Source of the DNA: Monosiga brevicollis MX1
Taxonomy: Eukaryota > Opisthokonta > Choanoflagellata > Craspedida > Salpingoecidae
Length of the DNA stretch: 64,000 nucleotides
Reading direction: 5' to 3'
Assembly: GCF_000002865.3 (NCBI RefSeq)
Contig: NW_001865041.1
Location: 731,793-795,792 of the forward strand
The notes under the pieces were generated by a model that did no database searches, was not told the DNA's origin, and was given only the letters and a program-made list of their open reading frames with translations. Both the position numbers and the translations under genes were made by a program. Shown in pieces: positions 25,601-35,800 of this stretch; the stretch's first letter is position 1; the number at the start of each line of letters is the position of its first letter.

Positions 25601-27217
25601 ACACTCTGCATCTTTTTTCCCCTTCTATAGCAGGCCGCTTGGACCAAAAACTACGATGCTTTGCAACTTGAATGGGAGCAGAATCGGGTAGGCCATTTCA
25701 AGCGCTTCTTGGATCATTCCTTAGCCATAGCCGTGCTATTTCGCCGTATCTCACAACAAAACTAATGGTGCATCAGGAGTCGGGTCAAAATGCGTACAGT
25801 CTGGATGCCACGCTGTCGCCCCTCGAATCGCGTATTCAATCGTTGGCCAACGCCGAGGAGGTGCGTGTGTTTGCGCGATCAGAATCCTTCTCCCGTGTGT
25901 AACCTCTCGTTCTGAACCCTACTGATTGGTGGCGTTACCTTGGCCTTAAATGGGCTTATGCAGGCCTGGCGACTGCGTGGCAACACCACCAGCGTCAAGG
26001 AAGAGGATATTCGTCGCCACGTGGCCAGTCTATCTACGCGTCTACAGGTGGAACTTTGCAAAGCTTGCTCATGGGCTTGTCAGGTTTTTGCCAGGGCGTG
26101 TCTTTTCCCTCACCTCCGAACACCTTGGATTGGCAGAGCTTGGCAACGTCAATCGCGGCCAACGACGAGCGGTGGCAGGCCAAGGGACACGGCTTCCGTG
26201 GCAGTGAAGCAGAATATGAAGATACGCGCCGCGACACCATGGGCATCGTCGGAGGTCTTATGGACCGCGTCACCATGCTGTCCCAGCAGGGTGAAGCCTG
26301 GCTTCATCGGTGAGTGCAAGGCGCACGACCTCGCTGTGTCTCGGTTGTTGTTGTCGTATCACCCTCAGTCACCTCGATTCATAAAGTAAGCAACCTTGAT
26401 TCTCATCATTGGCTCAACTTGTGTAGAGGCAACGTAAGCTCGTACAAGGGTACCGAGTCCTTTGAGGCTGAGGTGAAACGCCAACGCAAGCTACAAGAGG
26501 AGGAAATGCAACGCAAGGCTCGCGATGCAGAGGCCCAGCAACAGCGCCAAGAAGCGGAGGCACGGGCTCGCGAGTCGGAGCGCCGGCGTGCCGAAGAGGC
26601 GGCCCAGCAAAAGGCTGAAGAAGAAAGGCGCCAGCGATCGCGTCAGAACATCGTGACTCAAGCCAAGATAGCCAGCAACAGCAGCAGCCAAGGCTATGAC
26701 CCTGTCAGGGTGCGCCAAGAGAAGGAAGCTGCCCAGCGTCGGGCTCAGGAAGAGGAGCGACAACGTCAAGCCCAGATCGAGGCCGAGCAAGCTGCGATCA
26801 AGGCTCAAGAAGCCGCCAAGTCCAATCAAAAGGATAAGGCTAACAAAAAGGCGGCCAAGTTTTTGAGGTGCGTGTGCCGTGCGCGGGGGGCGCAAAGTAT
26901 GAATTGGGTCGGACAGGAAGATGTTTCGATTGGCAACGCCATCTGGGGCATTCACAAATCAAACAAGGCCCGTTGGCCAAGGAGCCCAGATGCACCCGGT
27001 TGGAACACATCAGGCATCACTTTCAGGCCCCGAGCCAAGAGGAGGCGAAGAAGGGGCGAGGCCACAGGTGGTCACGGGAGACAATGTCACATGTTGCAAC
27101 CAAAAAAAGCACCTCGATCTCACCACTCGGCATGTCTCGCAACCCCCAATGTCGCAGCAAACTCAAAAATTAACGGATCACAAAACAGACCAGAGTCGAT
27201 TTACTAGATTGGCTTGA
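22630..27217 (+). CDS. non-receptor protein tyrosine phosphatase with long coiled-coil tail
   Basis: About 17 exons. The start MGADLSTAAN fits an N-myristoylation consensus (Gly2, Ser6). The PTP domain follows: LNRYSNIVAYDATRV (phosphotyrosine loop), NCDYVNANWIP, YIAAQGPVPASL, the WPD loop (YTAWPDHGVP), the catalytic loop HCSAGVGRTGTFIG, and the Q-loop (FMVQSQ). All key residues (Cys, Arg and general-acid Asp) are present, so it should be active. After the domain come acidic helices, a helical region (WEQNRESGQNAY, VKEEDIRRHVASL), and a highly charged coiled coil (about 26450-26860, repeating EEERRQRSRQ-like units). The last exon (MFRLATPSGAF onward) is Gln/Pro-rich. No transmembrane helix is seen. 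The family member cannot be named by eye. The stop at 27215-27217 overlaps the end of the opposite gene by 14 bases. Confidence 0.92.
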
Positions 27218-29357
27218 CAAAGGTCGATGGGAACATGCCTTCAAGGCCGTTTAACTCGCCCTTCCACCATGTGTCGTTCTCTTTCTTGATGACCCTGCGT
27301 CATAAACCATACAACAACCCCCCAATCGAGCCCAATGACATATTATCTGTTCTCAATACCAAAAAACGTGGCAAACAGGATGGAGCACAAAAGGGATCGT
27401 ACCTGATGCGGTCTCCCGGTTCTAAGCTGAGTTCAAGATCGCCTTGCTTCTCGTACTTGAAAGTGGCGATGACGTATTCCGCACCTGCAGGCGTGTCGAT
27501 GAGCCCTAAATGACTTTACCACCGATAAGTTTGGGGGGGGGAAGCACGCTGAGCTGACATACCTGACTGCACTGCCCTTGGTGTCACAGGTGTGGCGGCA
27601 GAGGAGGGTAGTGGGGAGCCTGCCGGGGCGCTGGTCAAGGGCACTGGATTCGAGGAAGCTGAGGCACCCGGACCAGCATTGGCAGCGGCTACCACTGGAG
27701 CCCCAGCGGGGTTGGAACCACCATCAAACTCATAAAAGTTGTAGTATGGAATCGGCTTTGGGCGTTCCGTGCCCGTTTGCTTGTTACGAATAAACTCTTG
27801 AATGTCCTTATCCACGCTGCAGTCTTCCAAGGAGCGCCGCACCTCCTCACAGTGTTTATCTACCGACACGCAAGCTTCCGAAAGCAAGTTGCTGTATTCC
27901 CAAAAACGTCGGCGAATGAAATCGATGCGTTCCTCCTCCAGCTCCTGCAAAAGCTTGCTAGTCGACTCCTATAGCCAGCCAGCAAACAGACAAAGATTAA
28001 AGATCTCAACCCTTACTATCAGACAGTATTCTTGGATTTGGGAGGGCCGGGGGTTTCTTCCATCTTATCGNNNNNNNNNNNNNNNNNNNNNNNNNNNNNN
28101 NNNNNNNNNNNNNNNNNNNNGGGGGGGGGGGGGGGGGCTCGGGAAACGAACCATTTGTCGCTCCCAATAGACACGCGACTCTTCCAAGGCTGCAACGGCC
28201 TGCTGATATGCAGCGTCGGCTTGCTCAGCAGCAGTCTAAGGTGATGGGCGGAAAGGGAGAAAAGGAAAAACACAAAGACAACGATCCGCGCAGTCAGCCT
28301 GAACCCATGATCACCTTTCCGGGTCATCAAACAGCCACTCAACGCGGAGAGCAAGTCCATGAGAAACAGCAGAGGTGCTTGCTCAATGAGATGCTCTGAC
28401 AGCGTACCACGGCCTTCTTTTCTTTGGCGCGTAGCTTCTCCAGTTCTTTGGGCGGGGCAGCAGAAGTAGCCACATCTTCCTTGGCCTTTTCGGCTTCGCG
28501 GCAGCGCGTGTTGTAGGCGCGCTGCGCCTTCTCATTGGCTGCAAAGCGCTGTGCCTGTGGATGTCACAAGGTGTCGTTGGGCCTTTGAGGAACACCCAGG
28601 TGTCTTCAAGCGGCGTAATTGAGGCAAATGTTGACGGCCCTGGCCTACCTTTTGTTTCTGTGCCTTCTTCAGAGGCTCCTCAATTTTTTTACGAAATTCG
28701 CGTTGGGCATTACGCAGGTTCTGAATTGTCTGCTCCATGTCGGTGGAGATGTGTTTGGAGACTTCGTAGTGCTGGACCCCAATTTTATGTGTCTCGCCCA
28801 CCAGAACATCCCAGCACTTGCGCATGGTCCTGGATGCGACAAGATGTGGATGAGGTAAGAAGCAGGTCAACACGAGAGGGTGACGGAGGGGCCACAAGCG
28901 ATACATTGGTTCTCACCCGGATTCGGTGGTACCTCCAGCACCTTTGGCCAACTTCATCAGGGCTTTGGCATAGGTTTCTTCGATGCTGGCACTGTGTCGT
29001 GGTGAAGGTCGAATGACATGAGTAGGCAGCTGGGATACAGACTTGGGCCACGGGCTCAGGCACGATCCGGCCTGCGCTGCTCAGCCGACCACACACGCAC
29101 CGCTGTTTTAGGAAGCCAATCACATCCTCTGTGAACTGCTTCGAATCCTTCATGCGTGCATGGAGGACATCAAAGCCCTTGGTGGACAGCATGTCCGCCC
29201 CCTATGGCCGGCAAGACCAGAGGTCCGATCAGCGGGAGGAAATCAAACCCGTTTCATTGGCGTGAGTGGAGAGCAGGAAGGCAGGGGACATGTCCAGATA
29301 GGAGATGCGGTTGCCAGTACCCACCCAGAAGGAGTGCTCAAACGAGGGTTTGTCCAT
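27204..29357 (-). CDS. PSTPIP: PSTPIP-like F-BAR and SH3 adaptor
   Basis: The first exon reads MDKPSFEHSFW; the second begins GADMLSTKGFDVLHARM, matching PSTPIP2 (FWSADILSTIGYDNI). Later exons carry the F-BAR helices: AKALMKLAKGAGG, CWDVLVGETHKIGVQHYE, FRKKIEEPLKKAQKQK, RRRFWEYSNLLSEACVSVD and VRRSLEDCSVDKDIQEF, then TGTERPKPIPYYNFYEF, all close to PSTPIP1/2. A Pro/Ala/Ser linker leads to an SH3 domain split over two exons (VIATFKYEKQGDLELSLEPGD, shortened here to its core ATFKYEKQGDLEL, and WWKGELNGLEGMFPSTFV). F-BAR proteins bind curved membranes and link them to actin regulators. Animal PSTPIPs bind PTP-PEST phosphatases, and here the convergent neighbour is a tyrosine phosphatase. A 50-base assembly gap lies in an intron, so one small exon could be missing. 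Confidence 0.92.
28071..28137. other. assembly gap (50 N) plus G17 run
   Basis: Fifty N characters (28071-28120) are followed by 17 consecutive G. The gap sits in an intron of the PSTPIP-like gene, and the homopolymer probably broke sequencing. The true gap length is unknown. Confidence 0.95.
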
Positions 29358-29526
29358 GGTGCTGTTTGCCTCAATACCCAGACTCGAGCGCGCAAGGCGG
29401 AGAGGAGATTGAGATGGACATGCACCGGGACAAGGCGTGAGCTTTGGGTAGGTGGGTGGCTTTGGTCACCCTAAGCGACTCTTGGAGATGTAGCAGGCAT
29501 AAGCTGAAGGGGCTGATGCAGTGACA

Positions 29527-29680
29527 CTATCTGACACCTGACAGGCCCGCGTCTATGAGATCCAGCAACGATTGCTCGACTGCGGCCAGTGTCCACTGGG
29601 TGACGCGCCCTCGCCGACAAAAGCTGGCCAACTCGCGATGCGCTCCCTCACACACAAAAGTAAAAAGAATGAGAGAGGGA

Positions 29681-29772
<92 letters not shown>

Positions 29773-29948
29773 AAGAGAAGGGCACCACACATAGAGATTG
29801 AGAAAAAGAGAGAACAGTAGTGCAGTTGCCATAAGCATTATTATCATGTAACAAAAGATCTTGGTAGCACGCACACTCGGCCCTTGTCGCCGCTCGACGG
29901 ATCTGCTAATTGAATCATGCGCTTCTCCCTCGAGGGGGTACTCGCCAT
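29527..29948 (-). CDS. candidate small gene, weak
   Basis: A possible two-exon reading: an ATG at 29948 giving MASTPSREKRMIQLADPSS, a splice donor near 29870, then after a (CT)n-rich intron an exon reading HRELASFCRRGRVTQWTL and VEQSLLDLIDAGL with a stop at 29527. The second exon has helix-like, coding-looking composition, but no family is recognised. It could instead be an upstream exon or 5' region of the PSTPIP-like gene, or be noncoding. Confidence 0.25.
29691..29766. repeat. (GA)n microsatellite
   Basis: About 38 uninterrupted GA units between the PSTPIP-like start and the four-TM gene. Preceded directly by a short GT run. Confidence 0.95.
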
Positions 29949-30164
29949 GCCTCGGTCGAGTTCGCCCAGTCCAAGCAGCCATGCCCACTGCCCTATTCCT
30001 CCGCTGCCACAAACGGCTGACCCTGCCAATCTGGACAGTTACCAAGTGTGATCAAGTGTTGTGAATCCAAGCACAACAACACACACAAATGTCAGCAAAA
30101 CTCTTCCTTCTTCCCTCTCTCATGTGGTAGTTGTGCTTTTCCTTTGTATCTTTGCCCTTTATTT

Positions 30165-30218
<54 letters not shown>
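30165..30218. repeat. (CT)n tract ending four bases before an ATG
   Basis: About 50 bases of near-pure CT, followed by GAG and the ATG of the four-TM gene at 30222. It looks like a polypyrimidine tract with an AG acceptor, so the start may lie at an exon edge, or it may be a pyrimidine-rich core promoter or 5' UTR. Confidence 0.9.
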
Positions 30219-30219
<1 letters not shown>

Positions 30220-30221
30220 AG

Positions 30222-30662
30222 ATGGAGGGCAATGAGCTGCTGATGCTGCTGCTACACCCCAAGTGGCTGCTCTTCCTGGGCTTGATCACGCTCATCACCC
30301 TCGTGTCAGCGGGGAGTGGGGTTTCCTGGTTCTTGATTTGGATCCCGTTTTATGTGCACGATGCCTTGGCCATCGCAGCTCTCATTGGCTGGCTGCGCAA
30401 GAGCTATACCCGTCCCTGGTTTGATCGTGTCATGTACACGGGGTTGGTCGTCACCAAGCTTTGGCTGGACGTGTCAATCCCCCTGAAGCTGGACGGACAC
30501 ACATCCATAAGCTACATTGCAGCGTTTGTACCCTTGCCCGTCACCCTGGCCATCGCCTTTAGCCTGCTCTATACCTGGATGCGCAAGTCGACCAACCATT
30601 CCAGCCGGCGTCGATCCGCGGGTCGGCCCCGTCGCTACGGAACTCCGCCGCCGGTTGAATGA
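30222..30662 (+). CDS. four-helix membrane protein, TMEM185/TMEM60-like
   Basis: Single-exon frame of 146 residues. It starts MEGNELLMLLLHPKWLLF and has four hydrophobic stretches, with SWFLIWIPFYVHDALAIAA as the second, TGLVVTKLWLDVSIPLKLD as the third and VPLPVTLAIAFSLLYTWM as the fourth. The short charged loop KSYTRPWFDR lies between helices two and three. The C terminus is Arg/Ser/Pro-rich. The W-x-x-I-x-I-P-x-x-x-x-D pattern and the KLD turn recall the TMEM185/TMEM60 family, small multi-pass proteins of unknown function. The match is by pattern only. Convergent with the SENP8-like gene. Confidence 0.6.
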   Translation: MEGNELLMLLLHPKWLLFLGLITLITLVSAGSGVSWFLIWIPFYVHDALAIAALIGWLRKSYTRPWFDRVMYTGLVVTKLWLDVSIPLKLDGHTSISYIAAFVPLPVTLAIAFSLLYTWMRKSTNHSSRRRSAGRPRRYGTPPPVE

Positions 30663-31055
30663 GTGGCACTAACATCAAGTATTGCTTCTTGTCAAATGGC
30701 TTCAACCTGAACGCTTTCGGCTCAGCAGGTGGTCGGAGCAGACCTGGTTCCCAATCTCACCCAGCTGCTGTGACTCTTCGCGAGCATGGCCTCGCCGGAT
30801 TTACACCTGTGTGGAGGTGGTGAAAAAAAAAATGTCCAGGATAGCTATTTCTTTGAATTAGGCTTTGCACCACCTGCTTCAGGGCTCTGCTGTGCTATGA
30901 ACACTGTTGTCCCGGCCGTTGATGTGGGACTCAACTCGATCCTACGGATTCATGCACCCGCGAGCAGCCGAATGAGCGTGCCGTGAGTCTCAGAGCCGGC
31001 CCGCTGCGCGGGCCATCACTGCGCCCTGTGCGCCCGAATAATTGACCATGTCCCT
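30663..31055. other. convergent intergenic region
   Basis: About 390 bases between two stop codons. A short open stretch near 30786 has no recognised content. Probably 3' UTR sequence. Confidence 0.4.
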
Positions 31056-31718
31056 TCAGTCCTTTCCTCCTTGTCGTTTCTCAAGTACCCCGAGCATCCG
31101 GCAGTGATCGCGATGCACCACCAGCCGTACCTGCCAGTATGCCCGCTCTGCGGTTGGCTGCCGGTCAAAGGGCACCCCCAAGAGGCCACATAAAAGACGC
31201 GCCGTGTTGTGCACCACCAGCGGCCCACAGTCGGACCCGTTGCGCTGGAGAGGCGAGCTCCCACGATAAACTTGGGGCTCCGGTCGCTGCTGGAGACGTG
31301 CTAAGGCCGAGGTGATGGCATAGGAGCACGGCAGCGCGGGACGCTCCCCTTCCACAGGCCCACACAATGAATCATAGACAAAGACCTGACCTGCTCCCAC
31401 ATCATAGTGCAGGAGCGTCCAATGTGTGCCCGAGTTGGCATCCGGGCTGCGACTATCCGACCACGGGATGAAACAGTGGTCGCAATTGGGAACGGGTCCG
31501 CCGGCAAGAAGGGCTTGCTGCTCGGCCTCATCCACCAGAAACTTGAGAAGATGTGCCAGGCTGGCTTGCATTAACCATATGCCAGTCTTCGCCGGCTGCA
31601 GCTCTTGCTCTAGCCACTCATAACAGAGCGCAAGCACGCTGTCATTCCACCATCGACCGGCAGGCAACAAGGCCAGGTCGTCATCCTCCACGTACACATC
31701 GCCGACGCTCAAAGGCAT
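31056..31718 (-). CDS. SENP8: SENP8/NEDP1-like deneddylase (C48 cysteine protease)
   Basis: Intronless, 220 residues, the usual size for SENP8. The N terminus (MPLSVGDVYVEDDDLALL, then RWWNDSVLALCYEWLEQEL) matches the substrate-binding start of SENP8 (WLNDHIIGFAFEYF). The catalytic residues are visible: His in SGTHWTLLHYD, Asp in VFVYDSLCG, an oxyanion Gln in PLQRNGSDCG and Cys in the same motif. SENP8 removes NEDD8 from cullins and processes its precursor. SUMO proteases are usually longer with an N-terminal extension, so size and motif order favour SENP8. It is one of the few intronless genes in the window. Confidence 0.9.
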   Translation of the reverse strand: MPLSVGDVYVEDDDLALLPAGRWWNDSVLALCYEWLEQELQPAKTGIWLMQASLAHLLKFLVDEAEQQALLAGGPVPNCDHCFIPWSDSRSPDANSGTHWTLLHYDVGAGQVFVYDSLCGPVEGERPALPCSYAITSALARLQQRPEPQVYRGSSPLQRNGSDCGPLVVHNTARLLCGLLGVPFDRQPTAERAYWQVRLVVHRDHCRMLGVLEKRQGGKD

Positions 31719-32651
31719 CCTGGACGAGCTATTGTATCACTTCGGGTTGCGGCTAGCTTCGCTCTGCTCTGCGCTCTCTCTCCCTCGTGCTTGGCCAAGC
31801 GCAAGACTCTGGCACTGGCTCTGCGCCCAGAGCAAATTGACATGTGAGTCTATCGTCCAAACCTCTTGGCACGGATGAGCCGTCGATTCTGCATGAAACG
31901 AAGCCGCGTGCAGCCGGTGTCTCGATGCTCAGCCGCACGTCCTTGCAATGACAAGCCCTCTCCCCTCGTCACGATGGCCAGCTCTTGACGCTAAGCAGTC
32001 TGCTATACGTGCGTCTTCACAGCCGCGTCGCGTCGTGACCGAGCAGCCAACAGCCACATCCCCACCCTGATCAAATCGTTTGTCCGCCACAACAACAAAA
32101 TTCTTTTCCGTGTTCGAGGGATAATGCAGCAAAAGTAGCGAAACATGCAGATGCAAATACCATCACCGTGACAGTACGCGTCGCGAATGAGGCAGTTATT
32201 GCAGCAAGCTGCGACGTCAGCACAGTTCACAGTTCGTTCTTGTTGGTGCAAGGTGGTGATGCAAAGCGCGCTTCACCCGACCAGCTCCCCCCGCCGCGCT
32301 CTCCCGGCCTGCCAGCAAACACCTGGCATCGCAGCAACAGGTTGCAAGAGTACAGATCAAAACGCCAGTGGCTACTCCTCTTTTTCTGGAAGCCTCGACA
32401 CTGCGCTCGAGCGTTGGAAGCAACAATCTGGTGGTGCGCTGTCACTTGGCAGTGCAGCCCCAAGTCGTGCCACCGACATATTATTATCCGCGCATTGTGC
32501 GACGACAAATCGCAAGCCGCGTCCCGGTGCAATAATTTCCAAGTCGGTCCCTCTGATCAGTTTGACTGTCATACATCCACCACCTGCCTCGTGCTGTGCC
32601 CAACTGCGGGCGGGCAGCTAGGAGGGTCGTCCTCAGCTGTCACCGGGCACC
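31719..32651. other. divergent intergenic region, SENP8 / KCC
   Basis: About 930 bases between two start codons. An open frame at about 32187-32621 is in phase with the KCC ATG but is closed by a stop codon before it, so it is not part of that protein. No recognised exon; both promoters are expected here. Confidence 0.4.
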
Positions 32652-32798
32652 ATGATGGACGAGGACACTGACTACATGGAGATATCCATGATGGGGAGCA
32701 ACGGCAGTCAACGTGACTCCTCTGGTACGTGACCACCTCACTCTTCTTCGCATCTCAGCATCCCAGCGTGTCCATCCGAGGTCCTCTTTGATGTGCCT

Positions 32799-32850
<52 letters not shown>

Positions 32851-35800
32851 CTTATATGTTTCTTTGACTGACCGTGCCGTTCTGGCTGCCCGCTTTTAAA
32901 CCTGCGCGCTCGAATGATGCTTAAAATTTACTTCAATCCTTGTACACACCACACAGCCGTTCGACCCTCTGGATTTGTTCGCACCTCCTCCGACTCGGAC
33001 GATGATCAGCCCCATGCCAATCCCTTTGCCAACCTCTCCGACATTGCGCGCCAGGAAGAAGACTACGAGGATGACAGCGACAACCTTGCCCTTTTCCAGG
33101 TCACCTTGCTGCTGCCATGCCTGCCTTGCTTTGCCAACCCAGCAGGGTATCTTGTGACTGCCCAATTGACCTGGTGCAGTTGCAAGCTTTGCTCCGTGCC
33201 ATTCTTACTTACAAGAGCCCCTCACGCGCATACGCATGTGTTTTTTTGTTGCAGACCTCGCGAACACGACGCCCCAAAGTGGCTCAGGTTCTCAGCTCCC
33301 TAGTCCGGCTCAATACCAACCACGAAGGTAGTACTCTGCCCCAAACCCAAGAGTCCAAGACTTGCCACCCATACACACCGCTCTGACGCTCTCTTTGCGC
33401 CACTCTTGTGTTCCTTCGTGCTTTGACGCACGCGCACAGACGAACAGAACGGACTCAACGCTGAGGCATCCATGCTAGCCCTTCTGCGCAAAGAGGTATG
33501 GTCCTTTCTCCTGACGTTTGGCACCACGAGCCCTGTCACCACTGCTTCATTGACCCCTTTTGCTCTCGACCGCTGCCAGCCAGTCAAGATGGGCACACTC
33601 ACAGGGGTTTACCTTCCAACGATTCAAAAGTATGTCAAGAACCTCGAGCCAATCAAATGCATCTCAAAGGCCACTCATTTCATGCTGCTCGTCTTATGTT
33701 GTGCCAGTATCTTGGGCGTGTTGCTCTACTTGCGTCTTGCTTGGATCGTTGGCAACGCCGGCGTTGGCCAAGTCAGTGTACTTCCACCTTTGAGATTCCT
33801 TTGCCATGACCGCGTGCCATGGCACTTGTAGCTTCTAGGTGTACTCTTGAACCCTCTTTTGCTCATTCATACTCTCCTTGCTTGATAACCCATGTCCGTA
33901 GACTTTGCTGATTGTATTCATCTGCTGCACAGCCACCCTTCTCACTGCCGTCTCAATGTCGGCCATTGCAACAAACGGCGTCGTGCCTGCTGGTGGGGCC
34001 TACTTTATGATCAGTCGCAAGTAAGCAGAGGCTCGTCACGGCCACTAATCCGGTCCGCTGCCCGCAATAAGTGCTCGCCGCTCACCCATGCCCGCGCCAT
34101 ATCATCGCCCCCGGACCTGCAGTCTGGGACCAGAATTTGGCGGGGCCGTGGGTATTCTTTTCTACCTTGGCACCACTTTTGCATCGTCCATGTACGTGCT
34201 CGGGGCCATCGAATTACTGCTCACCTATATGGCCCCGGGCATGTCTGCCTTTGGCGACGCAGCACCAGGATCAGACGCCATGCTCAGCAACATGCGCCTC
34301 TATGGCACCGTCCTTCTGCTCCTCCTTGGCTTTATCGTCTTTGTTGGCGTGAAATACGTCAATCGCTTTGCCAACGTCTGCCTCGTGGCTGTCCTCGTCT
34401 CCATCTTTCTCATTTACATTGGCTTCTTCGCCTCCCCTGAGGCGCGTCAACCAGACGTTTGCCTCATTGACGGCAATCTCATCAACTCGGGCTACGAAGG
34501 CAACTGCAGCGTGGCCGACCTTGATCGGAACCTAAGCTACGATTTTCTCACAGTCAACTCCACCTTTGAGCGCCTGCGCGCATTTCCAGGCCTGGGGTCA
34601 GGCCAGATGCATGCCAATGTACATTCCAACTACCTGGGCAAAGGTGAAACACAACCAGGGGTGCCAGGCGAGAAGCCGCAAGTCGTGGCAGACGCGACGG
34701 CATCTTTTACTGTGCTTCTGGCCATCTTTTTCCCAGCTTGCACGGGTATCATGGCGGGCTCTAATCGATCGGGCGACCTGCGTGATGCCAGCCGCTCCAT
34801 TCCTGTGGGCACGATTGCGGCCATTCTGACCACCACATTCATCTACATCACCATGGTGCTCTTCCTGGGCGGTGCCGTGCTTGGACCCGTGCTTCGGGAC
34901 AAGTTTGGCGATTCCATCTCTGGCAGCAACGTCATTGCCGAAGTCAGCTGGCCACATCCCATGCTCATCCTCATTGGGGCTGCTCTGTCCACCATTGGAG
35001 CTGGCCTGCAGAGTCTCATGGGCGCCCCTCGTCTTCTGCAAGCCATTGCGCAAGACAGCATTTTGCCCTTTTTGTCGATTTTTGGCAAGGCCTCAGCCTC
35101 GGGCGAACCCACCCGTGCTCTCATTCTCACCGTCTTTATAAGTATGTGGCTTCCCCCCTTCTTGTTTCTGTTTTTCGTGTGCGTCAAAAAAACTCACAAT
35201 ATACAATTGCTGGTTTGGTCATTGCAGGTTGGATCGGGGTTATGATTGCTAGTCTCGATTCAGTCGCGCCCCTGGGTATGACCATCCAACCCGTTTTGTT
35301 TTTTTTTTCTGGTTATTTTCTTGTTTGTTTTTGCACCGCTCAGCCAAGCCGTGTGTCCAGGAAGGGACTGATTGTTTGGTTGGTTTCGGTCAAAAACTCA
35401 CACACTCTTTTTTTTTTTTTTATATATATAAATTTGGGACATTGTTCGCTATCGAACAGTGACTCAATTTTTCTTGCTGTGCTACGGCTTTGTCAACTTG
35501 GCCTGCTCCTTGCAATCGTTGCTCAAGTCCCCTTCCTGGCGGCCCCGCTTCAAGTACTACCACTGGGGGCTGAGTAGCTTTGGCTTGCTCTTGTGCATCC
35601 TTCTCATGTTCATCTCAAGCTGGTACTACGCCTTTGTGGCCACCTTCTTGGCTGTTATGGTGCGTGCTGAGGTCACTTTGCCTACTGAAACCAGCCCGCG
35701 TCCGCTATGCGCCCACGACTGCCCTTTGGTTTTTTTCAACGCACGCTTCATCTCCGCAATCGTGTCAGTGTGGCATATTTGCCGTTGCGATTTGCTCATT

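Noticed and set aside
29572-29820. Long frames through (GA)n and other dinucleotide tracts
   Set aside because: Reading frames stay open because the repeat lacks stops (Arg-Glu or Leu-Ser strings). They are not genes. The same holds at 22.0, 30.2, 37.4, 48.3 and 63.1 kb.
32187-32621. Open frame in phase with the KCC start
   Set aside because: A TAG stop closes it before the ATG, and the composition shows no recognised domain.
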